Source: Bacteroidota bacterium
GTDB taxonomy: Bacteria; Bacteroidota; Bacteroidia; 2-12-FULL-35-15
Assembly: GCA_005772895.1 (NCBI GenBank)
Contig: SXIH01000001.1
Coordinates: 1-64,000, forward strand
Reading direction: 5' to 3'
Length of the DNA: 64,000 bases
Numbering within the stretch: the first letter of the stretch is position 1; each line of letters starts with the position of its first letter. Below the pieces are notes generated by a model that made no database searches, was not told the origin of the DNA, and saw nothing but the letters and a program-made list of their open reading frames with translations. The position numbers were made by a program, and so were the translations under genes. Below are positions 19,625 through 26,994 of the stretch, piece by piece.

Positions 19625-19693
19625 CCCACAAAGTGAAGGATTAGCGAACTTATATGCACCCCTATATAAATAGGAATTTATAAGTAGAATTTG

Positions 19694-19701
19694 TATATTT
19701 G
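19694..19701 (+). promoter_or_regulatory. TAnnTTTG -7 box (TATATTTG)
   Basis: This exact -7 consensus lies 23 bases before the lipoprotein ATG. Confidence 0.5.
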
Positions 19702-19724
19702 AATTACATTAAATAACTACTCAA

Positions 19725-20180
19725 ATGAAAAACATAATCGTTTTAGCTTTTGCTCTTGTGTTCACGAGCATTGGATGTAAAAAAGAAGAAAAAGCAGCAA
19801 CCCCATCACCAACACCCACTCCTTCCATTACCTATACTTCTGCAGATTCAGCAACAAGTGGAAATTGGATCCTGGATGTAACGGAAACATATGTTGATGG
19901 GGCACTTGTTCTTTCTACTCTCCACAGCGACCCGGTATACTGCCATTTGGATTTACAGTTGGCAGAGTCGACTATTGCAGGAGCTCCGGGAAATTGGAAA
20001 GCATGTGTTTATGGCTTAAACTGTACCAATGTCGCAATTCAGTGGAGACTAAACACAGGAATGATTGAGATTGATAGTGATTTATATACGATTGTTTCTC
20101 AGTCAACCACAAATCTTGTGCTTCAATTTGGAAGCATGAGTGTAGGCAACACTGCTATGAAATATTACTTGCATAAATAG
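19725..20180 (+). CDS. Small lipoprotein
   Basis: The 151-residue protein starts with a lipoprotein signal peptide (VFTSIGC, Cys18) followed by a charged KKEEK and a Thr/Pro/Ser linker. The rest looks like a compact beta domain (SGNWILDVTETYVDG, LDLQLAES, NLVLQFGSMS) of the kind found in lipocalin-like small lipoproteins. It is probably anchored in the outer membrane. Function unknown. Confidence 0.75.
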   Translation: MKNIIVLAFALVFTSIGCKKEEKAATPSPTPTPSITYTSADSATSGNWILDVTETYVDGALVLSTLHSDPVYCHLDLQLAESTIAGAPGNWKACVYGLNCTNVAIQWRLNTGMIEIDSDLYTIVSQSTTNLVLQFGSMSVGNTAMKYYLHK

Positions 20181-20209
20181 TCAGGATTAACAATGAAAAA
20201 GTATAAACC

Positions 20210-20383
20210 ATGAGTTCTGTATTACTTTTCCTTCTAATAGTTGTAGGATTTCCTTTCCTAATGATCTTAATAATTAAACTTTCAACAAATTTAGGATTGA
20301 TGAAGGGGGAGTCACGGGAAGAGATGGAAAAAAGAAAAGAAAGAGCAGCAAAATATAAGGAAACAAAAGATTTAAGAAAGTAA
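20210..20383 (+). CDS. Small single-pass membrane protein (57 aa)
   Basis: The frame reads MSSVLLFLLIVVGFPFLMI, then LGLMKGESREEMEKRKERAAKY and KETKDLRK. That is one N-terminal transmembrane helix with a strongly basic/acidic cytoplasmic tail. It begins 29 bases after the lipoprotein stop. A six-codon ORF (MKKYKP) ends in its start codon as ATGA, so it may be a coupled leader. The composition is clearly protein-like. Function unknown. Confidence 0.6.
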   Translation: MSSVLLFLLIVVGFPFLMILIIKLSTNLGLMKGESREEMEKRKERAAKYKETKDLRK

Positions 20384-20495
20384 CTTTTTAATCTACACGG
20401 GAATTACCCACTAGCCCCGAGCTTATTGCTTCCCACTCTCACACGTACTAAATGTTTTGGTTACATTTCTGTGTGTCAAGGAAAATCGGTGTTCA

Positions 20496-20544
20496 ACAAG
20501 AAAGCAAACGGATAAATCCCCGCATAAGGCGTTTGCTTTCTTGT
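20496..20544. repeat. 15-bp perfect inverted repeat (GAAAGCAAACG core)
   Basis: Arms 20496-20510 and 20530-20544 are perfectly complementary (ACAAGAAAGCAAACG), with a 19-base spacer. It is the longest hairpin in the region. Confidence 0.85.
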
Positions 20545-20556
20545 CTCACCTCGTTC

Positions 20557-20580
20557 ACATTAAATAAATGCATTTAATGT
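20557..20580. repeat. Inverted repeat ACATTAAAT / ATTTAATGT
   Basis: Two perfect 9-bp arms are separated by six bases (AAATGC). Confidence 0.75.
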
Positions 20581-20637
20581 TCACTCTCTAATCTGCCGCC
20601 ACCTTCCCATCGGTGCTTGCTTCGCATGTTTTCTATT

Positions 20638-20657
20638 AGTAGCAGAAAACTGCTACT
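20638..20657. repeat. Inverted repeat AGTAGCAG / CTGCTACT
   Basis: Two perfect 8-bp arms with an AAAA loop, followed by TTCTTT. Confidence 0.75.
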
Positions 20658-20711
20658 TTCTTTATGGAAATGCTTGTGTTTTATTGCTTATGGCTCATTT
20701 GTGTTTTATTC

Positions 20712-20731
20712 GTTGCACAAAAATGTGCAAC
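20712..20731. repeat. Inverted repeat GTTGCACA / TGTGCAAC
   Basis: Two perfect 8-bp arms with an AAAA centre. The half-site TTGCACA is the same as in the repeats at 1179-1205 and 26699-26738. Confidence 0.75.
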
Positions 20732-20778
20732 ATACATTACTGTAATCACTTTAACATAAGCAAGAAAACATAGGTCGG

Positions 20779-20797
20779 ATGGGGTTTGCAACCCCAT
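20779..20797. repeat. Inverted repeat ATGGGGTT / AACCCCAT
   Basis: Two perfect 8-bp arms with a TGC loop. It is a GC-rich, stable hairpin. Confidence 0.75.
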
Positions 20798-21098
20798 AGT
20801 TCCTTCCACTTCACCTCAGTGGCGGTGGGCAGTAATTTGTCTATTGCCTCCACTGCGTTATGGCTAATAAAGTTGTTACTGCTTTTAGGTGGCGGGTGTG
20901 AAGTCCTTTGTGCAGCCTGCCGCTGTGGCTTCCGTAAATTAAACAAATCCTTCCTTCCAGTCAGGTTTTTTATTAATTCACGTTGAATTAAAAATAACTT
21001 TTTTGATCTGTGATATAAATAAAATAGGAAAGCCCTATTTGAAAATAAATTAAAAACCAGTATTTGCCTATAAGCAGATACACAAAACAAAAAACATT

Positions 21099-21437
21099 AT
21101 GAACGCATTAAGAAACAAAGTACAATTGATCGGAAACCTAGGAATGGATCCGGAAGTGAAAGCCTTAGACGGAGGTAAAAAATTAGCAAAAATGAGTATC
21201 GCTACAAACGAAACCTACAAAAATGCAAAAGGCGAGAAAGTAACCGAAACGCAATGGCACAATTTAATTGCTTGGGGAAAAACGGCAGAAATCGTTGAGA
21301 AGTTTCTCAAAAAAGGAAGTGAAGTGGCAGTTGAAGGAAAGTTGATCAACCGCAACTATACCGATAAAGAAGGTATCAAACGTTATGTAACCGAAATTGA
21401 AGTGAGCGAAGTATTGATGCTCGATTCAAAAAAATAG
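21099..21437 (+). CDS. ssb: Single-stranded DNA-binding protein
   Basis: The 112-residue protein is a complete OB-fold SSB domain: NKVQLIGNLGMDPEVK, NETYKNAKGEKVTETQWHNLIAWGKTAE, KGSEVAVEGKLINRNY. It stops directly after the fold and lacks the long linker and acidic DDDIPF-type tail through which housekeeping SSBs recruit partners. Such short copies are typical of mobile elements. It protects single-stranded DNA during replication or transfer of the element. A terminator follows, and the hairpin-rich region lies upstream. Confidence 0.93.
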   Translation: MNALRNKVQLIGNLGMDPEVKALDGGKKLAKMSIATNETYKNAKGEKVTETQWHNLIAWGKTAEIVEKFLKKGSEVAVEGKLINRNYTDKEGIKRYVTEIEVSEVLMLDSKK

Positions 21438-21505
21438 TTGATTGGTGTGTAAAGGATAAGTCGTCCTTTTTGGGGTAGACAAGCACTGGTGCTATATCGC
21501 CTCAT

Positions 21506-21543
21506 AAGGGAAGCGTTGACATTTAGTCCGCTTCCCTTTTTTA
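21506..21543 (+). terminator. Rho-independent terminator after ssb
   Basis: Arms AAGGGAAGCG / CGCTTCCCTT are perfect over 10 bp and are followed by TTTT. Confidence 0.85.
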
Positions 21544-21564
21544 TTAATCTAAAAATCAAATCTT

Positions 21565-21939
21565 ATGAAACAAACAATTAATCCGGAAGAACTAAAAGTT
21601 CAACTGCTGCAGTTCAATGGAACTGAGCACTATTATGACCACAGCACAATTGGAAGTGGGAAATTGCTACTAACTGATGGTTGTAAATATTTACGAGAAG
21701 TAGCAAAATGCTATTGGCTATTTGACCTCTTTGCCTCTTACCAGTATAAGCTTTGCAATGAAGAATTTCAAACTTGGACACTTGTAAAAACAAAATCTGG
21801 TGGTTGGGAAGTTTCAGCAACTGATGGCAATGATAAAAAGCTTGTCACACAGTATATTCCTTTCAGTGATTTTGCAATAGAAGATGGGTTTACAATCTTC
21901 TTAGCTGATGGCGTGGCAATGCTACCAAGTGAGTATTAA
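21565..21939 (+). CDS. DUF6876-family protein
   Basis: The 124-residue protein opens with a stretch typical of DUF6876 (ELKVQLLQFNGTEHYYDHS), then LLTDGCKYLREVAKCYWLFD and a WTLVKTKSGG segment. The family is common beside RadC-like and SSB genes on Bacteroidota mobile elements; its role is unknown. It lies 16 bases before the RadC-like start and is likely co-transcribed with it. Confidence 0.75.
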   Translation: MKQTINPEELKVQLLQFNGTEHYYDHSTIGSGKLLLTDGCKYLREVAKCYWLFDLFASYQYKLCNEEFQTWTLVKTKSGGWEVSATDGNDKKLVTQYIPFSDFAIEDGFTIFLADGVAMLPSEY

Positions 21940-21955
21940 TTTAAAAACTAAAGAC

Positions 21956-22408
21956 ATGAACTTAACGAACGAGTTAAATGAAATCCAAGTGAATTACACT
22001 TCAAAAATCAAGAAGTCTGAAATGCCAAAAGTCGTTACATCAATAGATGCTTTCAACTGTTTTAAGCACGTTTGGTCAGATAAGATGGAGTTTGTTGAAG
22101 AGAGTCTTTTGCTGCTACTAAACCGAGCAAACAAAGTTCTAGGTTTTGTAAAACTAAGTAGTGGTGGCACAGCGGGAACCGTTGTAGACATCAAATTGAT
22201 ATTTGCTATTGCTTTAAAAACAAATGCAAGTTCAATTATAATGGCACATAACCATCCATCTGGGAATCTTAAACCTAGTGACGCTGATTTGAAGCTAACT
22301 AAAGACCTTTCCGCTTCTGGTAAAATATTAGGTATTCCACTATTGGATCACTTGATATTAACCGATGAAGGCTATTACAGTATGGCTGATGAAGGAACAT
22401 TGATATAA
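21956..22408 (+). CDS. RadC-like JAB-domain protein
   Basis: The 150-residue protein is a RadC/MPN+ (JAMM) domain: GFVKLSSGGTAGTVVDIKLIF, then HNHPSGNLKPSDADL, which carries the zinc-binding H-x-H...S...D motif. The N-terminal helix-hairpin-helix part of chromosomal RadC is missing, as in most element-borne copies. I start at MNLTNELNEIQ; the earlier in-frame ATG at 21908 lies within the DUF6876 gene. Despite the name, a role in DNA repair is not established for these short forms. Confidence 0.88.
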   Translation: MNLTNELNEIQVNYTSKIKKSEMPKVVTSIDAFNCFKHVWSDKMEFVEESLLLLLNRANKVLGFVKLSSGGTAGTVVDIKLIFAIALKTNASSIIMAHNHPSGNLKPSDADLKLTKDLSASGKILGIPLLDHLILTDEGYYSMADEGTLI

Positions 22409-22443
22409 AAATCAGGAGGCGTTAGTCCTCCTGATTTTTTTTA
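22407..22443 (+). terminator. Rho-independent terminator after radC-like gene
   Basis: Arms AAATCAGGAGG / CCTCCTGATTT are perfect, with a seven-base loop and a run of T. Confidence 0.9.
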
Positions 22444-22483
22444 GTTTAAACATTAAAAGTTTAAATATTTAAATCTATAATGT

Positions 22484-22873
22484 TTAAGGCTCTTGTCCAA
22501 TTGATTTGTAATAGAGATATTGGTCGTTATAGAATTCCTCTACATCTTCTAAATACAATTTATTTAGTTCCTCAAAACACTTTAAGGAGATTAAAAGGTT
22601 GTATGTTCCATCTTTCCGGAAGAGTGCTTCATGACCAGTTTTCGTACATACGGAATCCCATTGAAATAGGCAGTTGTAATTCTGATGCTCATAAACAAAA
22701 TCGAAGTAGGGGATCACTTTCTTATCAACCATAAATTGAATAAGGACTATTTGACTTGGGTTTGGAAAGTTTAGTCCCATGTGGTCGCACGCATTTAACG
22801 CGGTGATCCAGTGGGTGCACAATGTTCCGGCAGTTAGTAGTTTTGAAGTTATTGGATGTTTCATTTTCATCAT
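22484..22873 (-). CDS. Hypothetical protein of the integration module
   Basis: The 129-residue soluble protein begins MMKMKHPITSKLLTAGTLCTHW and ends with an acidic helical segment (LYLEDVEEFYNDQYLYYKS). It has several aromatic residues and Cys. I recognise no family. It lies downstream of the DUF3987 gene in the same direction with an 85-base gap, so it may belong to the same transcript. The overlapping rightward frame 22480-22734 looks like its shadow. Confidence 0.6.
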   Translation of the reverse strand: MMKMKHPITSKLLTAGTLCTHWITALNACDHMGLNFPNPSQIVLIQFMVDKKVIPYFDFVYEHQNYNCLFQWDSVCTKTGHEALFRKDGTYNLLISLKCFEELNKLYLEDVEEFYNDQYLYYKSIGQEP

Positions 22874-22958
22874 TTTTTAGGAATTAAATTTCATAAATGG
22901 GAGATGTCTTTATTGTCTTTTATGTCCTTTTGAGTTCAATCAAAAAGACATAAAGGAC

Positions 22959-24407
22959 TTAAAAGACATTTGAATTAGCCGGGATTATTTTTTCATAATT
23001 TCCGTGAGATAATTTTTTGAATAATTTATCATCTTTAAGAAACCTCTGAACAAATTTTGAATTCAAATCAAATGATTTTCCTATTTCGACAGCTTCAGCT
23101 GTAGCAAATCTGTTTGGAAGAGATTCTAGAAATGTTAATTTGTTTTCCTGTAATGTTTCTTTGGGATCAACAGGTTCGTTTAGAATGTCCAAGACTTTAT
23201 ATGCACAATTCATGAAATATTTGCATAAGGCAGCCGCTCCGGTGACAGCCTTTAAGCTTATTTCATTTGAAGTGCTGTCTTCCATTATTTGAAGTATTAA
23301 TGCGAAGCGAGCAAAGTGGATATCAAATTTTGAGATAACCTCTCCTTTAATTTGATCCGGATATTTATTTACCTCAACGGTGTTTTGTTTTTGCCATTCA
23401 TAAAAATATGCTTTGGCTTTCGGATTCCAATTGTAAATTTTGGAATTTACTTTTTCAGTATTTGAATCAAATTGAATAGGATTTTGCTCAATATAATTAC
23501 TTAAAAAGTTGTTATATCTGTCTAGAACAGATTCATTCATTTCATTATCATTTATCGGATGTTTTTTTACAAAGTCAGGAAAAGCAAATAGAAATCGCTG
23601 TATTAAACCGTTGTCTGTTTTTGTTACGGGAAACAATTTGTAAAGCATCCTAGGTTGTAATCCCCCCAAAATGTTTAAGTAAGGTTGTTGAATTGAAATC
23701 GGAATTGGTTTAGAAACACGATCAATAGAAGTAGGTTTGCTACTCCATATACTCAAATATTGAGAAGATTGGTCATTTTTTGAGTAATTACCCATTGTTT
23801 CAAAGAAGGTTGCTAATTCATCGCTTACAACTGAGCAACCTCTTTTATTATCATTCATTCTTTGAAAAAGGATTTCAGGAGTAAAATTGTGTAAAATGGA
23901 TTTTATAAGAACCGGCTTTTTTATCTCGGGAATGTCCTTTTTATCCCTTGGACTCAATTCTTGATATTGTTCATATAATTCATATTGCACTGAAAATTCG
24001 CGAAGTGCTTTATTGTCAATTTCATCGTATTTTGATAATGCCAAGGTTATCGGATGGCTTTTATTTGCTCCTGCATTACCAACTATACCAATATACATTG
24101 AGCAATATTCTTCCCAACGACCTTTTACTTTAATTTTTGCACTTGTTCCAATTGATGTAGACACTGCCGTTAGAATTGCCGATCCTGTGTATTCGGGAGA
24201 AAAGTTGAATGTACTTTCACCTTCAGTTATTAGATTTTTAAATAGATCTGGAAATACATATGTAGGAAATTTGTTTGGTTTTGGTTTAGCTTTGAGATTT
24301 GAAATTTCTGCAAAAAAATTAAAATCATTTTGTATTTGATCTGTCAAAGTGTTATCTTTACTACCGCTAAGAGGTAAAGAATTACTGGAGGATTTTGCAT
24401 TTTTCAT
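22959..24407 (-). CDS. DUF3987 primase/helicase-like protein
   Basis: The 482-residue protein matches the DUF3987 family found on bacterial mobile elements. A P-loop-like motif GNAGANKSHP is followed by SVVSDELATFF as a Walker-B-like element, then QPYLNILGGLQPRMLYKLFP. Residues 1-45 are a polar leader. Proteins of this type sit next to integrases and are thought to act as DnaB/primase-like replication factors, but activity is unproven. Its start overlaps the stop of the HTH gene by four bases (ATGA), which indicates translational coupling. Confidence 0.85.
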   Translation of the reverse strand: MKNAKSSSNSLPLSGSKDNTLTDQIQNDFNFFAEISNLKAKPKPNKFPTYVFPDLFKNLITEGESTFNFSPEYTGSAILTAVSTSIGTSAKIKVKGRWEEYCSMYIGIVGNAGANKSHPITLALSKYDEIDNKALREFSVQYELYEQYQELSPRDKKDIPEIKKPVLIKSILHNFTPEILFQRMNDNKRGCSVVSDELATFFETMGNYSKNDQSSQYLSIWSSKPTSIDRVSKPIPISIQQPYLNILGGLQPRMLYKLFPVTKTDNGLIQRFLFAFPDFVKKHPINDNEMNESVLDRYNNFLSNYIEQNPIQFDSNTEKVNSKIYNWNPKAKAYFYEWQKQNTVEVNKYPDQIKGEVISKFDIHFARFALILQIMEDSTSNEISLKAVTGAAALCKYFMNCAYKVLDILNEPVDPKETLQENKLTFLESLPNRFATAEAVEIGKSFDLNSKFVQRFLKDDKLFKKLSHGNYEKIIPANSNVF

Positions 24408-24745
24408 AGTGCTTTTCCTCCTTTTTTAATTAATAAAGAAGAATTTGCACCTGTAGCTATTTCGGCCTTTGTCTTTTTTCTTCCTTCTTGAACCCAGTCA
24501 AATAATTGCTGCTTTGAAAAATACAAGCGCTTACCTTTTTTGGAGAATGGGATTTCATTTCGGCTTACGTAACCGTAAATGGTAGGAACAGAAAGTTTGA
24601 TTAATTCCCCTGCTTGTTTAATTGTTAAAAGCTGATCCCCATCGGGCTCAAAGCTTTTTTGAGAACCTAAAATTCTCTTAATTGTTTTTTCAATTAGAGA
24701 TTCAAATTCATTTGCTGTGATTTGTGTAATTGTAACTGCTTGCAT
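24404..24745 (-). CDS. HTH_17 excisionase-like DNA-binding protein
   Basis: The 113-residue protein has a central MerR/excisionase-type helix-turn-helix (LLTIKQAGELIKLSVPTIYGY, then NEIPFSKKGKRLYFSKQQLFDWV). Proteins of this kind act as recombination directionality factors or transcription regulators on Bacteroidota integrative elements. It lies between integrase and DUF3987 genes and is coupled to the latter. Excisionase function is inferred from fold and context. Confidence 0.87.
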   Translation of the reverse strand: MQAVTITQITANEFESLIEKTIKRILGSQKSFEPDGDQLLTIKQAGELIKLSVPTIYGYVSRNEIPFSKKGKRLYFSKQQLFDWVQEGRKKTKAEIATGANSSLLIKKGGKAL

Positions 24746-24814
24746 AGTTCTTTGTATTAGTATGACACAAAGGTTTTACACAAACAAGGCAGGTATATTT
24801 TATTGTACGTACAA

Positions 24815-25429
24815 TTAGCCGTACAAATTTCGTTTTGTTAGGTCTTTTTTGTCTAAATAATCATTTATTATTTCTTGTGCATCCTTCTTTAGCGTTGGCA
24901 ATATCAATGTTTTTAATTTTTGCATGTTTTGTTTTGTTTTACTTGCATTATAATTTTGACGCACCCGATCAGAATAGGACAACTTAAATTCCGCACAAAC
25001 ACTTTCGCAATAAGTTCTCACACTTATATTTTCATCTTTAGGAAACAATTTACTTTCAGCAGCTAAGTTGCAAAACAACCCAATAACTGGGGCGTTAATT
25101 TGTATAGCTTTAACAGGTTGTTTTAAATTATGTAAGTTTTCTTCAAGTAATGTCTGAACATTGTAAATATTTATTGCTCGAACTTCATATTTGCGTTTTA
25201 AATCATTTAACTTCTTTACACTATCACATTTTTTTACTTCATCTTGGTAAAGAAAGTCCTCTCCTTTAATTTCAAAGTCGAGTGCTTTTAGATAAAGGTT
25301 TATTTTGATTGTATTTTTAAATAGGTCCGTATTATGTTCTAGATAATTGTATATATCAATATCAGCGCACCCTTCTGCTACCTTAGCAAAAAATTGAGGT
25401 GCTTCCATTTTAAGATTAAATTCTATCAT
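24815..25429 (-). CDS. Hypothetical protein cotranscribed with the integrase
   Basis: The 204-residue, Lys-rich, largely helical protein starts ten bases after the integrase stop. Segments such as CDSVKKLNDLKRKYEVRAINIY and a C-terminal LILPTLKKDAQEIINDYLDKK suggest a coiled or helical DNA-associated protein. I do not recognise the family. Position suggests an accessory factor of integration. Confidence 0.65.
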   Translation of the reverse strand: MIEFNLKMEAPQFFAKVAEGCADIDIYNYLEHNTDLFKNTIKINLYLKALDFEIKGEDFLYQDEVKKCDSVKKLNDLKRKYEVRAINIYNVQTLLEENLHNLKQPVKAIQINAPVIGLFCNLAAESKLFPKDENISVRTYCESVCAEFKLSYSDRVRQNYNASKTKQNMQKLKTLILPTLKKDAQEIINDYLDKKDLTKRNLYG

Positions 25430-25439
25430 TCTTATAAAT

Positions 25440-26687
25440 TTAGAAATTCATTAATTTTTGCATAAATTTTTTCTTTTCTTTATCCTCAAACCCTGCAAAG
25501 TACCCTACAGTGGTTTTCATATTGTTATGACTTAATGCCTCCATGACAAACTCCATGCTTGCACCATTTCTTATTGAATTAGTCGCAAAACTGTGTCGTG
25601 CCCAATAAGTTGAAATGTCAGTTGTTATACCTTCTGACTTTGCTAATTTTTTTAAATTTTGATTAATGAATTTTGTGAAATTCTTAATCTTATTATATTT
25701 TACAATTTCAGATTCTTTTTCAGATAAAATTGAAAATACATATCCGTCCTTTTTAATTCTTTTATTACTATACTTTTTAATGATACTTTTTGAAAATTCA
25801 TTTAAATAAACTACTACAGGGCGCAAATCGGTTTTTGAAGTTTTTATTGTTTTAGCTCTGTAGAATATTATTTTATCATCTTGTATGTTTTCAAATTTGA
25901 GCATTGCAATATCTTTAACATTCATTCCATTACAAGCATAACTGAAAAACCAAAAATCCTTCGCTTTTGCTTGTTCAGGGGTTTTTGCCTTTGCATCAAA
26001 TAGTTGCTTTAAATCATTTTGACCTAAAGCCTTTTTTACACTACGTACTGTTGGAGGTTGGTATTTATTTTTGCCGAACGGATATATCTCAGCTTCAATT
26101 TCTTTTTCTGCAATTGATGTATTAAAAACAGTTCTTAAAGCTCTAACATACATAGAAACAGTCGTTCTACTTCGTTTTAGATGATCCACCATGTAGGTTT
26201 CGTACTTCTGCAACCAATCCGGTGTAACATCAGTAAATGGGATTTTTGAAGGTTCTTTTCCCTTTGAATAAAGTATAAACTCTTTCAGAGATTTTAAACT
26301 TAGTTCATAATTACTGGCAGTGCTGAGACTATTATTAGATTTTAATTTATCTATGATTTGCTTGAATTGGTATATGACATTGCCACCATCTCCAGTATTT
26401 CTTAAATACTTCTTCTCAAATTGACTGAATGAAAAAGGGTTAAGTGTCTTACAAACATCGTCCGCCCTCAATTCAATTGCTTGTAATTCATTTCTAGTTT
26501 CTTTATGTTCATTGCGGGGTTTTTGAGTTTCCCAGATGCTTTTAAAGTCTGCCTCGCTCAGATCGTATTTGGTAGCATAAAGCTTCTTTATTTGCAATTG
26601 CGAAGAATATATCCTTAATTTGACAGGATAAGTGCCGTTGCTTTTAGATCTTCGGGTATCTAAGACTATTGAGGTTTGATATTCCAT
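25440..26687 (-). CDS. Tyrosine recombinase (integrase), IntDOT-like
   Basis: The 415-residue protein has an N-terminal Arm-DNA-binding region, a SAM-like core-binding domain (about 100-200) and a C-terminal catalytic domain. Recognisable active-site positions are R364 in YWARHSFATN, H387 in LSHNNMKTT and the nucleophile Y396 in VGYFAGF. The usual first Arg is N256 in CNGMNVKD, and the first His of the H-x-x-R box is Y361. Loss of the first Arg is known for IntDOT and its relatives, so this is probably an active integrase of that class. The tRNA-Val remnant 163 bases upstream is its likely target. Confidence 0.92.
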   Translation of the reverse strand: MEYQTSIVLDTRRSKSNGTYPVKLRIYSSQLQIKKLYATKYDLSEADFKSIWETQKPRNEHKETRNELQAIELRADDVCKTLNPFSFSQFEKKYLRNTGDGGNVIYQFKQIIDKLKSNNSLSTASNYELSLKSLKEFILYSKGKEPSKIPFTDVTPDWLQKYETYMVDHLKRSRTTVSMYVRALRTVFNTSIAEKEIEAEIYPFGKNKYQPPTVRSVKKALGQNDLKQLFDAKAKTPEQAKAKDFWFFSYACNGMNVKDIAMLKFENIQDDKIIFYRAKTIKTSKTDLRPVVVYLNEFSKSIIKKYSNKRIKKDGYVFSILSEKESEIVKYNKIKNFTKFINQNLKKLAKSEGITTDISTYWARHSFATNSIRNGASMEFVMEALSHNNMKTTVGYFAGFEDKEKKKFMQKLMNF

Positions 26688-26698
26688 TTGTTATTGTA

Positions 26699-26738
26699 TT
26701 GTGCAAATATAATCATTTGCACAAAATTTGCACAAAAA
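26699..26738. repeat. TTTGCACAA repeat cluster, copy 2 of the 27-bp repeat
   Basis: TTGTGCAAAT (26699-26708) and ATTTGCACAA (26715-26724) form a perfect 10-bp inverted repeat. A further direct TTTGCACAA follows at 26727-26735. Bases 26712-26738 are identical to 1179-1205. The cluster covers the probable integrase promoter and may bind the integrase, the excisionase-like protein or a repressor. Confidence 0.75.
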
Positions 26739-26849
26739 CAAACAAAATAAACAATTAACAAACAAATAACAAAACGTCCACAAATGACTAAAATCATATT
26801 ATTTACAAAGCATTCAGATAAAATTCAATTACTAAATATCTGTCAATAT

Positions 26850-26896
26850 TCTGCCTTACAAGCAGAGGGTCACTGGTTCGAACCCAGTAGTTCCCA
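26850..26896 (+). tRNA. tRNA-Val(TAC) 3' fragment, attachment-site remnant
   Basis: The sequence holds a TCTGC/GCAGA anticodon stem with loop CTTACAA (anticodon TAC), the T-arm ACTGG-TTCGAAC-CCAGT, the 3' acceptor strand AGTTCCC and the discriminator A. No acceptor 5' strand or D-arm exists upstream, so this is not a functional tRNA. It is the 3' piece left on one side when an element integrates into a tRNA gene. The integrase next to it fits that reading. Confidence 0.82.
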
Positions 26897-26905
26897 CGAC
26901 AGTAC

Positions 26906-26943
26906 AAAGAGGTTAAAACTTTAACGTTTTAACCTCTTTTTTC
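26906..26943 (+). terminator. Rho-independent terminator of the former tRNA-Val gene
   Basis: A perfect 14-bp stem (AAAGAGGTTAAAAC / GTTTTAACCTCTTT) with a six-base loop is followed by TTTTC. It directly follows the tRNA fragment and was probably the terminator of the original gene. Confidence 0.85.
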
Positions 26944-26994
26944 TTCAGTATTGTACTACAAAGTTTCTTCAGAATTGCATTGTAACCTTGTCGC

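Larger units (their letters stand above)
20384..21098. other. Hairpin-rich non-coding region ahead of ssb
   Basis: About 715 bases carry no convincing gene, although the base composition is visibly richer in G+C than the surroundings. Within 20496-20797 lie five perfect or near-perfect inverted repeats, given separately, plus two copies of TTGTGTTTTATT near 20674 and 20700. The density of symmetric DNA next to a single-strand-binding protein gene suggests an origin-type or transfer-type site, or a structured RNA. Confidence 0.55.
26688..26994. other. Integrase upstream region, probable attachment-site region
   Basis: No gene is visible. The stretch holds the TTTGCACAA repeats, an AAC/AAAT-rich run of imperfect repeats (26740-26790), the tRNA-Val 3' fragment and the terminator behind it. 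This is the layout expected at an att junction beside an integrase. Confidence 0.6.

Noticed and set aside
20496-20544. Retron msr/msd or group II intron
   Set aside because: No reverse transcriptase is encoded anywhere in the window.
20746-21090. 114-residue leftward frame in the hairpin-rich region
   Set aside because: Composition is not protein-like and it runs through two perfect hairpins and the ssb leader, so I treat the region as non-coding.
22480-22734. 84-residue rightward frame
   Set aside because: It is antisense to the 129-residue leftward gene, which has better composition and matches the direction of the integration module.
1-26900. Insertion sequences, relaxase or conjugation genes
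   Set aside because: I found no DDE transposase, relaxase, T4SS or tra homologue, so self-transfer of the element is not supported from this window.
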